DNA from: Pseudonocardia sp. C8
GTDB taxonomy: Bacteria; Actinomycetota; Actinomycetes; Mycobacteriales; Pseudonocardiaceae
Assembly: GCF_014267175.1 (NCBI RefSeq)
Contig: NZ_JACMTR010000002.1
Location: 260,001 to 324,000, forward strand
Reading direction: 5' to 3'
DNA: 64,000 nt
This document shows, piece by piece, positions 53,833 through 62,559 of this stretch; within the stretch, counting starts at the first letter, position 1; each line of letters begins with the position of its first letter. The position numbers and the translations under genes are program-made. The notes below the pieces were generated by a model. That model was not told where the DNA came from. It ran no database searches and saw only the letters and a list, made by a program, of their open reading frames with translations.

Positions 53833-54714
53833 CTAGTGGAACACCACGGTCCGGTTGCCCTGGATCAGCACCCGGTCCTCCAGGTGCCAGCGCAGTCCCC
53901 TGGCCAGCACCAGCCGCTCGATGTCCCGCCCGCGCCGCACCATGTCGGCGGCGGTGTCGCCGTGGTCGACCCGGATGACGTCCTGCTCGATGATCGGGCC
54001 CGCGTCGAGGTCGGCGGTGGCGTAGTGGCAGGTCGCGCCGATCAGCTTCACCCCGCGCCGGTGCGCCTGGTGGTACGGCCGCGCCCCGGCGAACGAGGGC
54101 AGGAAGCTGTGGTGGATGTTGATCGCCCGACCGGCCCAGGCCTCGCACAGGTGCGCGGGCAGGACCTGCATGAACCGGGCGAGGACGATCGCGTCCGGGT
54201 CGTCGGCGTCGACCAGCTCGCGGATCTCCTCGAACGCCGTCACCTTGCCCTGCTCCCGCATCGGGTCGTCGGCCGCCGGGAACGGAACGTGGTGGAACGG
54301 CACCCCGTGCGCGGTGACGACCGGCTCCAGCAACCGGTGGTTGCCGATCACCTTCGTGATCTCGACCGGGAGCTCCCCGGCCCACACCCGGCCCAGCAGG
54401 TCGTGCAGGCAGTGCTGGTCCTTCGTCACCAGCAGCACCGCGCGCTTGCGGACGCCGGAGTCGGCGATCCGGTGCACCCCGCCGAGTTCGGCCGCGACCG
54501 GGGCGAACCGTTCGCGCAGCTCGTCGACGTCGCAGGGGACCGAGTCGGCGTCGACGACCTGGCGGGTGCAGAACATCCCGGCCTCGACGTCGGCGTGGTA
54601 GGCGGCCTCGGTGATCGAGGCGCCGAGCCCGGCGAGGAACGTCGCGATCCGCGCGACGATGCCGGTGCGGTCCGGGCAGGACAGCGTGATGACGAAGCGG
54701 CGCTCGGGGTTCAC
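53833..54714 (-). CDS. purU: formyltetrahydrofolate deformylase
   Basis: The 293-residue enzyme hydrolyses 10-formyl-tetrahydrofolate to formate and tetrahydrofolate, balancing one-carbon units. It has an N-terminal ACT domain (FVITLSCPDRTGIVARIATFLAGLGASITEAAYH, residues about 8-40) and a formyltransferase domain with HHVPF, NIHHSFLPSFAGARPYHQAHRRGVKLIGATCHYAT and DAGPIIEQD. GTG at 54714 overlaps the stop of the DUF2505 gene (GTGA), so the two are coupled. Confidence 0.96.
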   Translation of the reverse strand: MNPERRFVITLSCPDRTGIVARIATFLAGLGASITEAAYHADVEAGMFCTRQVVDADSVPCDVDELRERFAPVAAELGGVHRIADSGVRKRAVLLVTKDQHCLHDLLGRVWAGELPVEITKVIGNHRLLEPVVTAHGVPFHHVPFPAADDPMREQGKVTAFEEIRELVDADDPDAIVLARFMQVLPAHLCEAWAGRAINIHHSFLPSFAGARPYHQAHRRGVKLIGATCHYATADLDAGPIIEQDVIRVDHGDTAADMVRRGRDIERLVLARGLRWHLEDRVLIQGNRTVVFH

Positions 54715-55208
54715 GGGATCTGGCTCAGCGTGAACTCGGTCTCCGCGGCGAGCAGCTGCTCGATCTGCCCGGCCACCGCGTCCTCGATCTTCGCGCCGAT
54801 GAACGGCACCTTGACCGTGACCTCGGCCCGGATCCGGATCTCGCTCCCGCCGTCGACGTCGGCGATCCGCATCACCGACCGCGCCGTCGCCGGCGTGCCG
54901 ACGACCTTGACGGTGCCGGTGCCGTCGTAGCGCCCGTCCCCGGCGTCCTTCCACTCCTCGGTGCGGTCGATCTTCAGGTCGCCGCCGGGGATGAACGACG
55001 TGACGACCTGCGGCAGGTGCTCGGCGGGGATGCCGTGCCGCAGCGTGTAGCGGACGCCGCCCGGGGTCGGCTCGTACGCGGTGACCCCCGCGCCCGGGCC
55101 ACCCATGTGCTGCAGCTGCTTCTCGAGCAGGTCCCGGTCCACCCATGCCGCGTAGACCGCGGCGGCCGGATGCGGGGAGGTGGCGCGGTGGTCGAGCGAG
55201 CGCGGCAT
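54711..55208 (-). CDS. DUF2505-family protein
   Basis: The 165-residue SRPBCC-like protein begins MPRSLDHRATSPHPAAAVYAAWVDRDLLEKQLQHMGG and has VPFIGAKIEDAVAGQIEQLLAAETEFT, the family end. Its mycobacterial counterpart (Rv0481c) sits beside murB in the same divergent layout. Role unknown. It diverges from murB with 23 bases between. Confidence 0.9.
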   Translation of the reverse strand: MPRSLDHRATSPHPAAAVYAAWVDRDLLEKQLQHMGGPGAGVTAYEPTPGGVRYTLRHGIPAEHLPQVVTSFIPGGDLKIDRTEEWKDAGDGRYDGTGTVKVVGTPATARSVMRIADVDGGSEIRIRAEVTVKVPFIGAKIEDAVAGQIEQLLAAETEFTLSQIP

Positions 55209-55231
55209 GCGCGCAGGTTACCGTTCCTCCC

Positions 55232-56281
55232 GTGAGTTCCCCCGCAACGACCACGACCGACCCGCTGCTGAGCGCGCACACGACGCTGCGGCTCGGCGGC
55301 CCGGCCGCCCGGATCGTCCGCGCCGAGGGGCCGCGCGAGGTGGTGGACGCCGTCGGGTCCGCGGACGCCGCCGGCGAGCGGGTGCTGCTGGTCGGCGGGG
55401 GATCGAACCTGGTCGTGGCCGACGACGGCTTCGACGGCACGGCCGTCCTGCTCGCCGGCCGCGGCCTGAGCTACGAATGCGCCGGTGACGTCGTGGTGGC
55501 CACCGTCGACGCCGGCGAGGACTGGGACGACGTCGTCGCCGCCACCGTCGCCGACGGGTTCGGCGGGCTGGAGTGCCTGTCCGGCATTCCCGGGCGCACC
55601 GGCGCCACCCCGGTGCAGAACGTCGGCGCCTACGGTGTCGAGGTCGCGGACCTGCTCGTCGACGTCGACCTCTACGACCGCCGCACCCGCACGGTGCGCG
55701 AGCACGTGCCGGCCGCCGAGCTGGGCCTGGCGTACCGGACCAGCGTGCTCAAGGGCAACGACGACGCGATCGTCCTGCGGGTCCGGTTCGCGCTGCGGGC
55801 CGACGGCCGCTCCGCCCCGATCCGCTACGCCGAGCTGGCCCGCACCCTCGGCGTCGCACCGGAGACCCGGGTCGAGCCCGCGGCCGCGCGGGAGGCCGTG
55901 CTCGGCCTCCGCCGCGGCAAGGGCATGGTGCTCGACGCCGCCGACCACGACACCTGGTCGGCCGGGTCGTTCTTCACCAACCCGATCCTTCCGGTGGCCG
56001 ACGCACCGCAGGTCGAGGGCCTGGCCGCGTGGCCGGCCGGCGAGGGGTGCGTCAAGCTGTCCGCCGCCGGGCTGATCCAGAACGCCGGGTTCGCCCGCGG
56101 GCACGCCGGCCCGGGCGGGCGGGTGGCGCTGTCGAGCCGGCACGTCCTGGCCCTCACCCACCGCGGCGGCGGCACGACCGCCGACCTGCTGGCGCTGGCC
56201 CGGGAGGTGCGCGACGGGGTCGCGGACCGGTTCGGTGTGGTGCTGCACCCCGAGCCCGTGCTGGTGAACTGCGCCGTGTAG
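55232..56281 (+). CDS. murB: UDP-N-acetylmuramate dehydrogenase
   Basis: The 349-residue enzyme makes UDP-MurNAc by reducing the enolpyruvyl group with NADPH and FAD. It has the FAD loop VGGGSNLVVADDGFDG, LSGIPGRTGATPVQNVGAYGVEV, the SFFTNPIL serine-type proton-donor block (AGSFFTNP) and the ending SSRHVLALTHRGGGT. GTG at 55232 is close to the divergent DUF2505 start. Its neighbours are envelope genes, the L,D-transpeptidase next downstream. Confidence 0.96.
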   Translation: MSSPATTTTDPLLSAHTTLRLGGPAARIVRAEGPREVVDAVGSADAAGERVLLVGGGSNLVVADDGFDGTAVLLAGRGLSYECAGDVVVATVDAGEDWDDVVAATVADGFGGLECLSGIPGRTGATPVQNVGAYGVEVADLLVDVDLYDRRTRTVREHVPAAELGLAYRTSVLKGNDDAIVLRVRFALRADGRSAPIRYAELARTLGVAPETRVEPAAAREAVLGLRRGKGMVLDAADHDTWSAGSFFTNPILPVADAPQVEGLAAWPAGEGCVKLSAAGLIQNAGFARGHAGPGGRVALSSRHVLALTHRGGGTTADLLALAREVRDGVADRFGVVLHPEPVLVNCAV

Positions 56282-56378
56282 CGGTGTTCCTCCCCACGAT
56301 CGGCCTGCTCGGGACGCGACGGCGGTGCACCCGCCCTACGGTCGGTTGCGGAACGCAAGCGTCCGAGAAGGGGGAGGG

Positions 56379-57317
56379 GTGCGACGGCTGCTGGTCCTGC
56401 TGGTGACGATGATCGTGGTGCTCGGGGTGGTGGGCGCCGTCGTCCTCGCCGGGACCCCGGCCCGGGGCGCCGCGCCCGCCGCACCGGCCGGACCCGCCCG
56501 GGCCGCCGCGCCCGCGCCGGGTCCGCCGCCGGCTCCACCGGCCCGCCCGGTCCGCGGCACGCTCAACATCGGCGACGGCCGCACCGTCGGGATCGCCGCG
56601 CCGATCGAGATCCGGTTCGCCCGGCACGTCGACGACCGGGCGGCCGTCGAGCGGGCCCTGCGGGTGACCACGTCGACCCCGGTCGAGGGGTCCTGGGGCT
56701 GGCTGCCCGACGAGAACGGCGGCTCGCGGGTGCACTGGCGTCCGAAGGAGTACTGGCCGGCCGGGACCCAGGTGCGGGTCGACGCCCCGCTGGAGGGCGT
56801 CCCCTTCGGCGGCGGGAACGTCGGTGCCGCCGACCTGAGCACGTCGTTCCGGATCGGCCGCGCCCAGGTCGTGAAGGCCGACGCCCGGTCGTTCCGGATG
56901 GCCGTCCTGCGCGACGGCCGGCCGGTCGCGACCTACCCCGCGTCGTACGGCGTGTCCGCCGACCCGGGCCGCAGCACCCGCTCCGGGGTCCACGTCGTCA
57001 CCGAGAAGTTCACGGACAAGCGGATGACCTCGGCGCGGTACGGCTACGACGTCGTCCAGAAGTGGGCGGTCCGGATCAACAACAACGGCGAGTTCATCCA
57101 CGCGAACCCGGCGTCGGCCTCGGCGCAGGGCAGCGCGAACGTCACCCACGGCTGCGTGAACCTCTCGCCCGCCGACGCGAAGGCGTACTACGACACGGTG
57201 CAGTACGGCGACCCGGTCGAGGTCACCGGCACGCCCGTCCGGCTCTCACCCCGGGACGGCGACGTCTCGGACTGGACGCGCTCCTGGGAGCAGTGGCAGA
57301 GGTTGTCCGCGTTCTAG
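56379..57317 (+). CDS. L,D-transpeptidase with Ig-like domain
   Basis: The 312-residue enzyme has an N-terminal membrane or signal segment (LLVLLVTMIVVLGVVGAVVLAG), a Pro/Ala linker, one Ig-like domain (about 80-165) and a YkuD domain with HGCVN: Cys259 is the nucleophile and His257 lies two before it. It forms 3-3 cross-links in peptidoglycan. In mycobacteria lprQ (Rv0483) follows murB in the same place. GTG at 56379 sits close to AAGGGGGAGG. Its TAG stop overlaps the start of a palindromic element, so the last residues may owe to that insertion. Confidence 0.92.
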   Translation: MRRLLVLLVTMIVVLGVVGAVVLAGTPARGAAPAAPAGPARAAAPAPGPPPAPPARPVRGTLNIGDGRTVGIAAPIEIRFARHVDDRAAVERALRVTTSTPVEGSWGWLPDENGGSRVHWRPKEYWPAGTQVRVDAPLEGVPFGGGNVGAADLSTSFRIGRAQVVKADARSFRMAVLRDGRPVATYPASYGVSADPGRSTRSGVHVVTEKFTDKRMTSARYGYDVVQKWAVRINNNGEFIHANPASASAQGSANVTHGCVNLSPADAKAYYDTVQYGDPVEVTGTPVRLSPRDGDVSDWTRSWEQWQRLSAF

Positions 57318-57478
57318 TGCCCCGTCAAGCAACGTTCGGCACGGAACTCGGCGGCCCAGGCGCCCGCCGGCGGCGTTGCCGACCGGGCCGAGTACCTCCG
57401 TACTGGGCCCGGCCGGCGCCTTGCCGGCGAACCCCTGGATCCACCGATTTCCGCACCAACATTGCTTGACGAGGCACT
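57316..57478. mobile_element. MITE/REP-like palindromic element, 163 bp
   Basis: The ends AGTGCCCCGTCAAGCAACGT and its imperfect mirror ACATTGCTTGACGAGGCACT-like right end make about 29-bp inverted ends with five or so mismatches. An inner hairpin centres on GAGTAC-CTCC-GTACTG, so the whole element could fold into one arm. It encodes no gene. The left end begins within the L,D-transpeptidase TAG stop. No clear target duplication is seen. It may be a non-autonomous transposon relic. Confidence 0.7.
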
Positions 57479-57500
57479 CGCAGTGGGTACCCCGGTGCCC

Positions 57501-57695
57501 ATGAGCAGCCCCGAGAACCCGGACGTCCCCACCGACCGCGCCGAGACCCGGACACCGCTGCCGGAGGAGCGCGGCACCGACCCGGACGCGGAAGAGATCC
57601 TGCGCGAGTCCGAGGAGCGCATCGCCGGCGCGCTCGACGGGAACGAGCCCGCCGACGACGCCGAACAGCGCCGCCGCTCGGAGGAGACGCTGTAG
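57501..57695 (+). CDS. small acidic hypothetical protein
   Basis: The 64-residue protein is charged and disordered (PLPEERGTDPDAEEILRESEERIAGALDG) and starts ATG 57501. No family recognised. A frame beginning 39 bases earlier would start inside the palindromic element, which argues for this start. It is 19 bases from the aminotransferase gene. Confidence 0.5.
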   Translation: MSSPENPDVPTDRAETRTPLPEERGTDPDAEEILRESEERIAGALDGNEPADDAEQRRRSEETL

Positions 57696-57714
57696 GCCCT
57701 CTATCGTCGGCGCG

Positions 57715-58824
57715 GTGAACGGACTCCGGCGGGAGCTGTACCCGGGCGCCGACGCCGCCGTCTACCTCGACGCCGCGGCGGTCGGGATCGTCTCCACCCG
57801 GGTCGCCGACGCGATGGCCCACGCCGTGTCCCGCCACCAGCTGCGGGGGATCGCCGACGCGGCCGACCGGGCCGCCGAGCTCGTCGCCGCACGGCGCGCC
57901 GTGGCAGAGCTGGTCGGCGGCGACGCGGACCGGGTGGCGTTCACCCAGAACACCTCGACCGGTCTGGCGCTCGTCGTGAACGGGATCTGCTGGGCCGCGG
58001 GCGACAACGTCGTCGTCCCGGCCGGGGAGTTTCCGTCGAACCTCTACCCGTGGGTGCACCTGCAGCCGCGCGGGGTCGAGCTGCGCCGGGTCCCGATGCG
58101 CGACGGCCGCGCCCCCACCGGGGACATCCTCGCGGCGATCGACGCGCGCACCCGGGTCGTCGCCGTCAGCGCGGTCCAGTACTCCTCCGGCCACCGCAAC
58201 GACCTGGCCGCCCTCGGGGACGCGTGCCGGCAGCGGGACTGCCTGCTGGTCGTCGACGGCACGCAGGCCGTCGGTGCCCTCGTGATCGACACCGACGGGT
58301 CGGGGATCGACGTGCTCGCGGCGAGCGCGCACAAGTGGATGCTCGGTCCGCTGGGGATCGGGTTCGTCCACCTCTCGCCGCGGGCGCTGCGCGACCTGCG
58401 GCCGTCCACGGTGGGCTGGCTCAGCGTGCAGGAACCCTTCCGGTTCGGTTCCGAACCCGATCTCGCCCGCGACGCCCGCCGCCTCGAGTCGGGCACGGAG
58501 AACGTGGCGGGGATCGCGGGCCTGCTCGCCGCCGTCACCCTCGCCCTGGAGATCGGCCCGGCCCGGGTGGAGGCACACGTGCTGGACCGGACCGCCGAGC
58601 TCGCCGAGCTCCTCGCGGAACGGGGGTGGACGGCCCGGCGTGATCCCCGGCCGGAGACCTGGTCGGGCATCCTCGTCGCCACCGGGGGCGACGCCGAGGC
58701 GGCGCACCCCCGGTTGCTCGAGGCCGGTGTCCGGTGCTCGCTCCGCGGCGGGGGCATCCGGTTCGCACCGCACTACTACACCGGCACCCCGGATCTGCGG
58801 GCCACCGTGGCGGCGCTGGCCTGA
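57715..58824 (+). CDS. class V aminotransferase (cysteine desulfurase-like)
   Basis: The 369-residue PLP enzyme has AGEFPSNLYPW, then VAVSAVQYSSGHRNDLAAL, VDGTQAVGA, and SAHKWMLGPLGIGF with the Schiff-base Lys207 at residue 207. These enzymes range from cysteine desulfurases to kynureninase-like or isopenicillin epimerase types; the substrate is not evident because no Fe-S gene is nearby. GTG at 57715. Its 3' end is convergent with the SDR gene. Confidence 0.9.
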   Translation: MNGLRRELYPGADAAVYLDAAAVGIVSTRVADAMAHAVSRHQLRGIADAADRAAELVAARRAVAELVGGDADRVAFTQNTSTGLALVVNGICWAAGDNVVVPAGEFPSNLYPWVHLQPRGVELRRVPMRDGRAPTGDILAAIDARTRVVAVSAVQYSSGHRNDLAALGDACRQRDCLLVVDGTQAVGALVIDTDGSGIDVLAASAHKWMLGPLGIGFVHLSPRALRDLRPSTVGWLSVQEPFRFGSEPDLARDARRLESGTENVAGIAGLLAAVTLALEIGPARVEAHVLDRTAELAELLAERGWTARRDPRPETWSGILVATGGDAEAAHPRLLEAGVRCSLRGGGIRFAPHYYTGTPDLRATVAALA

Positions 58825-58883
58825 CCGGTGCCGCTCCGACCCGGTGCGAACGGGCGAGCGGGGCGCCGGCCGGTGTGCGCCGG

Positions 58884-59630
58884 TCAGCTGGTGCGGTGCC
58901 GCCGCGTCCCGGACGCCTGGTCGCGCGGCTTGATCACGATCTGGTCGATGTTGACGTGCGAGGGCCGGGTGGCGGCGAACGCGATGGTGTCCGCGACGTC
59001 GGCGGCGCTCAGCGGCGTCAGGCCCTGGTAGACCTGCGCCGCCCGCTCGGCGTCCCCGCCGAACCGGACCTCGGAGAACTCGGTCTCGACCATGCCCGGG
59101 CAGATCTCGGTGAGCCGGATCGGCCGGCCCAGCAGCTCCCCGCGCAGCGTGCGGTGCAGCATCGCCTGGGCGTGCTTGGCCCCGGTGTAGCCGGCGCCGT
59201 TGTCGTAGAAGTCGAGGGCGGCGATCGAGGTGACGGTGACGACGTGGCCGTCCCCGGACGCCTCCAGCTTGGGCAGGAACGCCTTCGTCAGGCGCAGGGT
59301 GCCGAGCACGTTCGTCTCCCACATCCAGCGCCAGGCCTCCTCGTCGGCCTCGGCGACCGGCTCCAGCCCCTTGGCGCCGCCGGCGTTGTTGACCAGGAGC
59401 TTCGCCTCCGGGACGGCCGCGTCGAGAGCGGCCACCGACCCGGCGTCGGTGACGTCGAGCGGCAGCGCGGTGCCGCCGATCTCCTCGGCGATCTCGGTGC
59501 AGCGTTCCACCCGGCGCGCGCCGAGCACGACGTGGAAGCCCGCCGCCCCCAGCGCGCGGGCGGTGGCGGCACCGATCCCGGAGGAGGCCCCGGTGACGAC
59601 GGCGGTCGGGCGGTCGTTCGCGTCGATCAT
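58884..59630 (-). CDS. short-chain dehydrogenase/reductase
   Basis: The 248-residue enzyme has intact SDR motifs: TGASSGIG near 14, NNAGGA, a catalytic Ser in TSIAAL and YTGAK with Tyr and Lys. The C-terminus ends RDQASGTRRHRTS. It matches the position of mycobacterial Rv0484c beside the murB region. ATG at 59630. Substrate unknown, with a probable NADP-dependent 3-hydroxy acid type. Confidence 0.93.
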   Translation of the reverse strand: MIDANDRPTAVVTGASSGIGAATARALGAAGFHVVLGARRVERCTEIAEEIGGTALPLDVTDAGSVAALDAAVPEAKLLVNNAGGAKGLEPVAEADEEAWRWMWETNVLGTLRLTKAFLPKLEASGDGHVVTVTSIAALDFYDNGAGYTGAKHAQAMLHRTLRGELLGRPIRLTEICPGMVETEFSEVRFGGDAERAAQVYQGLTPLSAADVADTIAFAATRPSHVNIDQIVIKPRDQASGTRRHRTS

Positions 59631-59647
59631 GTCCGCGAGCCTAGAGC

Positions 59648-59929
59648 TCAGCCGGGCTCCACCCCGCGCTGCGCCGACCGGTCACCGCGGCGCGCGGCAG
59701 CCCGCTGCGCGATGAACACCGCCGCCCCGAACAGGCCGACGCCGAGACCGGCGACGCTGGTCCAGAACACCGCGCCGAGCGGGCCGCCGGTCACCACCGA
59801 CACCAGGAACGCGATGCCGGCCGCGACCGCCCACAACGCCATCCCGCCGACGATCACCGGTGGGGACTCGTAGAAGCGCGACGGCAGCGGCGGCGGGGGC
59901 GGGGGCACGCCGTGCTCGGAGGCCGTCAC
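59648..59929 (-). CDS. DUF2530-family small membrane protein
   Basis: The 93-residue protein has a Pro-rich start (GVPPPPPPLPSRFYESPPVIVGG) then two helices (MALWAVAAGIAFLVSVV and VFWTSVAGLGVGLFGAAVFI) and a basic end. This matches DUF2530 in actinomycetes. GTG at 59929 was taken. It is 17 bases from the SDR gene. Confidence 0.78.
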   Translation of the reverse strand: MTASEHGVPPPPPPLPSRFYESPPVIVGGMALWAVAAGIAFLVSVVTGGPLGAVFWTSVAGLGVGLFGAAVFIAQRAAARRGDRSAQRGVEPG

Positions 59930-59994
59930 ACCACGACAGGGTAGTCGTTCCCCGGGCGGCACGGCCGCCGTCGGGCCGCGTCTAGGGTGTCGCC

Positions 59995-61428
59995 GTGATC
60001 GAGCGCTACTTCCGCGTGTCCGAGCGCGGGTCCACGATTCCCCGGGAGCTGCGCGGGGGACTCGTCACGTTCATGGCGATGGCCTACATCATCGTCCTGA
60101 ACCCGCTGATCCTCGGCAGCGTCACCCCGACCGACCCGTCGGCGAAGGCCGACGCCCTCGGCGGGATCCTGCCGGTGGCCCAGGTCGCCGCGGTGACGGC
60201 CCTGGTCGCGGGCGTGATGACGATCCTCTTCGGCGTGATCGCGAACTACCCGTTCGCCATCGCCACCGGTCTCGGGATCAACACCCTGCTCGCCGTGACC
60301 ATCGCCCCGATGATGACCTGGCCGGAGGCCATGGGCCTGGTCGTGATCGACGGCATCATCATCGTGATCCTGGCCGCCACCGGCTTCCGGACGGCGGTGT
60401 TCAACGCCGTCCCCACCGAGCTGAAGACCGCGATGGCGGTCGGCATCGGCGCGTTCATCGCGTTGATCGGGCTGGTCGACGCCGGCTTCGTCCGCCGGCT
60501 GCCGGACGCGGCCAACACCACCGTCCCCGTCGGGCTGGGCATCGACGGATCCATCGCGTCCTGGCCGACGTTCGTGTTCGTCCTCGGGCTCGTGATCGTC
60601 GGCGTGCTCGTGGCCCGCGGCGTGCGCGCCGGGATCCTGATCGGTGTCGTCGTCAACACCGTGATCGCGATCATCGTCGAGGCGATCGCGCAGGTCGGCC
60701 CGGCCGGGCAGGACAACCCGAAGGGCTGGTCGCTGGCCGTGCCGACACTGCCCGACCAGGTCGTCGGGCTGCCGGACCTGTCGCTGGTCGGCCAGGTCTC
60801 GTTCGGGGCGTTCGCGCGGCTCGACATCATCACGGTCGTCCTGCTGATCTTCACGCTGGTGCTGGCGAACTTCTTCGACGCCATGGGCACGCTGACCGGG
60901 CTCGGCAAGCAGGCCGGGCTGACCGACGAGAACGACAAGCTCCCCGACGTCGGCAAGGCCCTGGTCGTCGAGGGGGCGGGCGCCGTGGCCGGTGGGGCCG
61001 GGTCGGCGTCGTCGAACACGTTGTTCGTGGAGTCCGCCGCCGGGATCGCCGAGGGCGCCCGGACCGGCCTGGCGAACGTGCTGACCGGCCTGCTGTTCCT
61101 GCTGGCCATGTTCTTCACGCCGCTGTACGCGATCGTGCCGGTCGAGGCGGCGGCCCCGGCGCTGGTCGTCGTCGGTGCGCTGATGTTCCGGCAGGTCACC
61201 TCGATCACGCTCGACGACCTGCAGACCGCGATCCCCGTGTTCCTCACGGTGACGGTCATGCCGTTCACCTACTCGATCGCGAACGGCATCGGCGCCGGGT
61301 TCATCAGCTACGTGGCGCTGGCCGCGGCGACCGGCCGGGCCCGGCAGGTCCACCCGCTGATGTGGGTGGTCGCGGTGCTGTTCGTCGGATACTTCGGCGT
61401 GGGACCGTTGCGGGACCTGCTCCAGTAG
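59995..61428 (+). CDS. NCS2-family purine permease (AzgA-like)
   Basis: The 477-residue transporter imports adenine, guanine or hypoxanthine by proton symport. It has 12-14 helices, LRGGLVTFMAMAYIIVLNPLILG at the start, NYPFAIATGLGINTLLAV and ANFFDAMGTLTGLGKQAG with the substrate residues, and GAGSASSNTLFVESAAGIAEGARTGLANV. GTG at 59995. It diverges from DUF2530 by 65 bases. No purine riboswitch is seen in that gap. Confidence 0.93.
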   Translation: MIERYFRVSERGSTIPRELRGGLVTFMAMAYIIVLNPLILGSVTPTDPSAKADALGGILPVAQVAAVTALVAGVMTILFGVIANYPFAIATGLGINTLLAVTIAPMMTWPEAMGLVVIDGIIIVILAATGFRTAVFNAVPTELKTAMAVGIGAFIALIGLVDAGFVRRLPDAANTTVPVGLGIDGSIASWPTFVFVLGLVIVGVLVARGVRAGILIGVVVNTVIAIIVEAIAQVGPAGQDNPKGWSLAVPTLPDQVVGLPDLSLVGQVSFGAFARLDIITVVLLIFTLVLANFFDAMGTLTGLGKQAGLTDENDKLPDVGKALVVEGAGAVAGGAGSASSNTLFVESAAGIAEGARTGLANVLTGLLFLLAMFFTPLYAIVPVEAAAPALVVVGALMFRQVTSITLDDLQTAIPVFLTVTVMPFTYSIANGIGAGFISYVALAAATGRARQVHPLMWVVAVLFVGYFGVGPLRDLLQ

Positions 61429-61439
61429 GACTTGCGAAG

Positions 61440-61458
61440 TAAGGCAAGGCTGAGCTAA
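61440..61458 (+). promoter_or_regulatory. DtxR/IdeR-type iron box
   Basis: TAAGGCAAGGCTGAGCTAA matches the iron-box consensus TTAGGTTAGSCTSACCTAA at 15 of 19 positions. It overlaps a possible promoter, TTGCGA (61432-61437) and TAACTT (61456-61461) with an 18-base spacer. The box lies just past the permease stop and does not face a protein gene in this window. Confidence 0.5.
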
Positions 61459-61467
61459 CTTCTGCGG

Positions 61468-61546
61468 TGTCGCTTCGTGGTGGGAGCGGCGCGTCAGTTC
61501 GGGACAGGAGAAGGCCCCGGCTCCTCATCGGAGCCGGGGCCTCCTT
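61468..61546 (+). ncRNA. candidate iron-regulated small RNA
   Basis: An iron-box promoter ahead and a Rho-independent hairpin at the end could make a transcript of about 80 bases with no protein frame. The mycobacterial iron sRNA MrsI is an IdeR-repressed precedent. The start is estimated at seven bases past the -10. The hairpin could instead be only a terminator for the permease and the convergent glycosidase. Confidence 0.25.
61513..61541. terminator. terminator between permease and GH16 genes
   Basis: A perfect 12-bp stem GGCCCCGGCTCC (61513-61524 with 61530-61541) with a 5-base loop is followed by CTCCTTCTTGT. It lies between convergent genes and may act on both. Confidence 0.85.
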
Positions 61547-61555
61547 CTTGTCCGG

Positions 61556-62488
61556 TCAGGGTGCGTAGATCCGCACCCAGTCCACCTGGAAGTCCAGCTC
61601 GTCCGGAGAGGACTCGTCGAGCGGCGGGATCCAGTCCTTGCCGTACGGGCCGATGTCCTGCTGCAACGCCAGGTGCATCGGGCGCGGCGGGATGTGGTCG
61701 GGGTCGGTGGTCCGGAAGACCTCCTGGCCGTCGATGTAGAACACGACCCGGTCCGGCAGCCACTCGACCGCGTAGGTGTGCCACTGCGTGAAGTCGCCCC
61801 GGATCGACTTGCCGACCTGGCTGTTGTCCTCGCCGTAGTGGACGATCGTGTGCGTCTCGGCGCGGTCGCCCTTCGGGATCTCCATGAAGTTGAGCTCGCC
61901 GCCCTCGGGCCAGTCCTCGGCGACCGGCCAGAGCAGCGCGACGTCGCCGTACCCGGTGCCGGGGTTGGTCTTGGCCCGGATCTCCCAGCGGCCGTACTGC
62001 ATGCCGCCCTTCCAGTGCAGCCCGGCCGACGTGCGCCCGCGGCTGGTGAGGACGAGCTCGCCGTCGCGCAGGCTGATGTTCTCGGCCCGGTGCCGGCCGT
62101 TCCCGCCGGTGGTCTCCCCGGTGTACGGGGCCCAGCGGGCCGGGTCGAGCGCCGCGCCGTCGAACTCGTCGCCGGCGACCATCCGCCAGCCGTGGCGGAC
62201 GGCGGCCTCGGCGTCCGACCGGGACGCCGGGTCGAGCGCCCCGACCTGGTCCGGGCGCTCCTGGTCGTGCATCCCGCCCGGCGCGGGCGGTGCCGCGGAC
62301 GGCGGCGGGGCCGGCGCGGGCTCCGGGGCCCCGCCGAGCAGGTCGAGGTTGGCGGCGACGCCGACCGTCCCGGCGAGCGCGCCCACGGCCAGCACGGTGC
62401 CCAGCACCATCGGCCAGCGACGGCGTCCCGGTGCCTCCGGGTCGTCCGGGGCGCGGTGCCGTGCCCGCTCGGGAGCCTTCTGGTGCAC
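61556..62488 (-). CDS. GH16-family glycosidase with Asn in catalytic motif
   Basis: The 310-residue protein has a membrane or signal segment (VLGTVLAVGALAGTVGVAANL, near 28-48) and a beta-jelly-roll GH16 domain. The catalytic motif reads ELNFMEI with Glu198 and Glu203 in place but Asn200 where Asp normally sits. GTG at 62488 follows AGGAGG. GH16 enzymes cut beta-1,3 or 1,3-1,4 glucans and related sugars. It is next to a paralogue with a normal motif, so activity may differ. Confidence 0.85.
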   Translation of the reverse strand: MHQKAPERARHRAPDDPEAPGRRRWPMVLGTVLAVGALAGTVGVAANLDLLGGAPEPAPAPPPSAAPPAPGGMHDQERPDQVGALDPASRSDAEAAVRHGWRMVAGDEFDGAALDPARWAPYTGETTGGNGRHRAENISLRDGELVLTSRGRTSAGLHWKGGMQYGRWEIRAKTNPGTGYGDVALLWPVAEDWPEGGELNFMEIPKGDRAETHTIVHYGEDNSQVGKSIRGDFTQWHTYAVEWLPDRVVFYIDGQEVFRTTDPDHIPPRPMHLALQQDIGPYGKDWIPPLDESSPDELDFQVDWVRIYAP

Positions 62489-62559
62489 GCCGTCCTCCTG
62501 TCGTCACGCGATCGACGTCACGCTAGAAGGGGCTGCCTGTGGGCGAGCTGAGAGGCGGC

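Noticed and set aside
59930..59994. Purine riboswitch ahead of the NCS2 permease
   Set aside because: The 65-base gap is too short for the aptamer and lacks its conserved loops.
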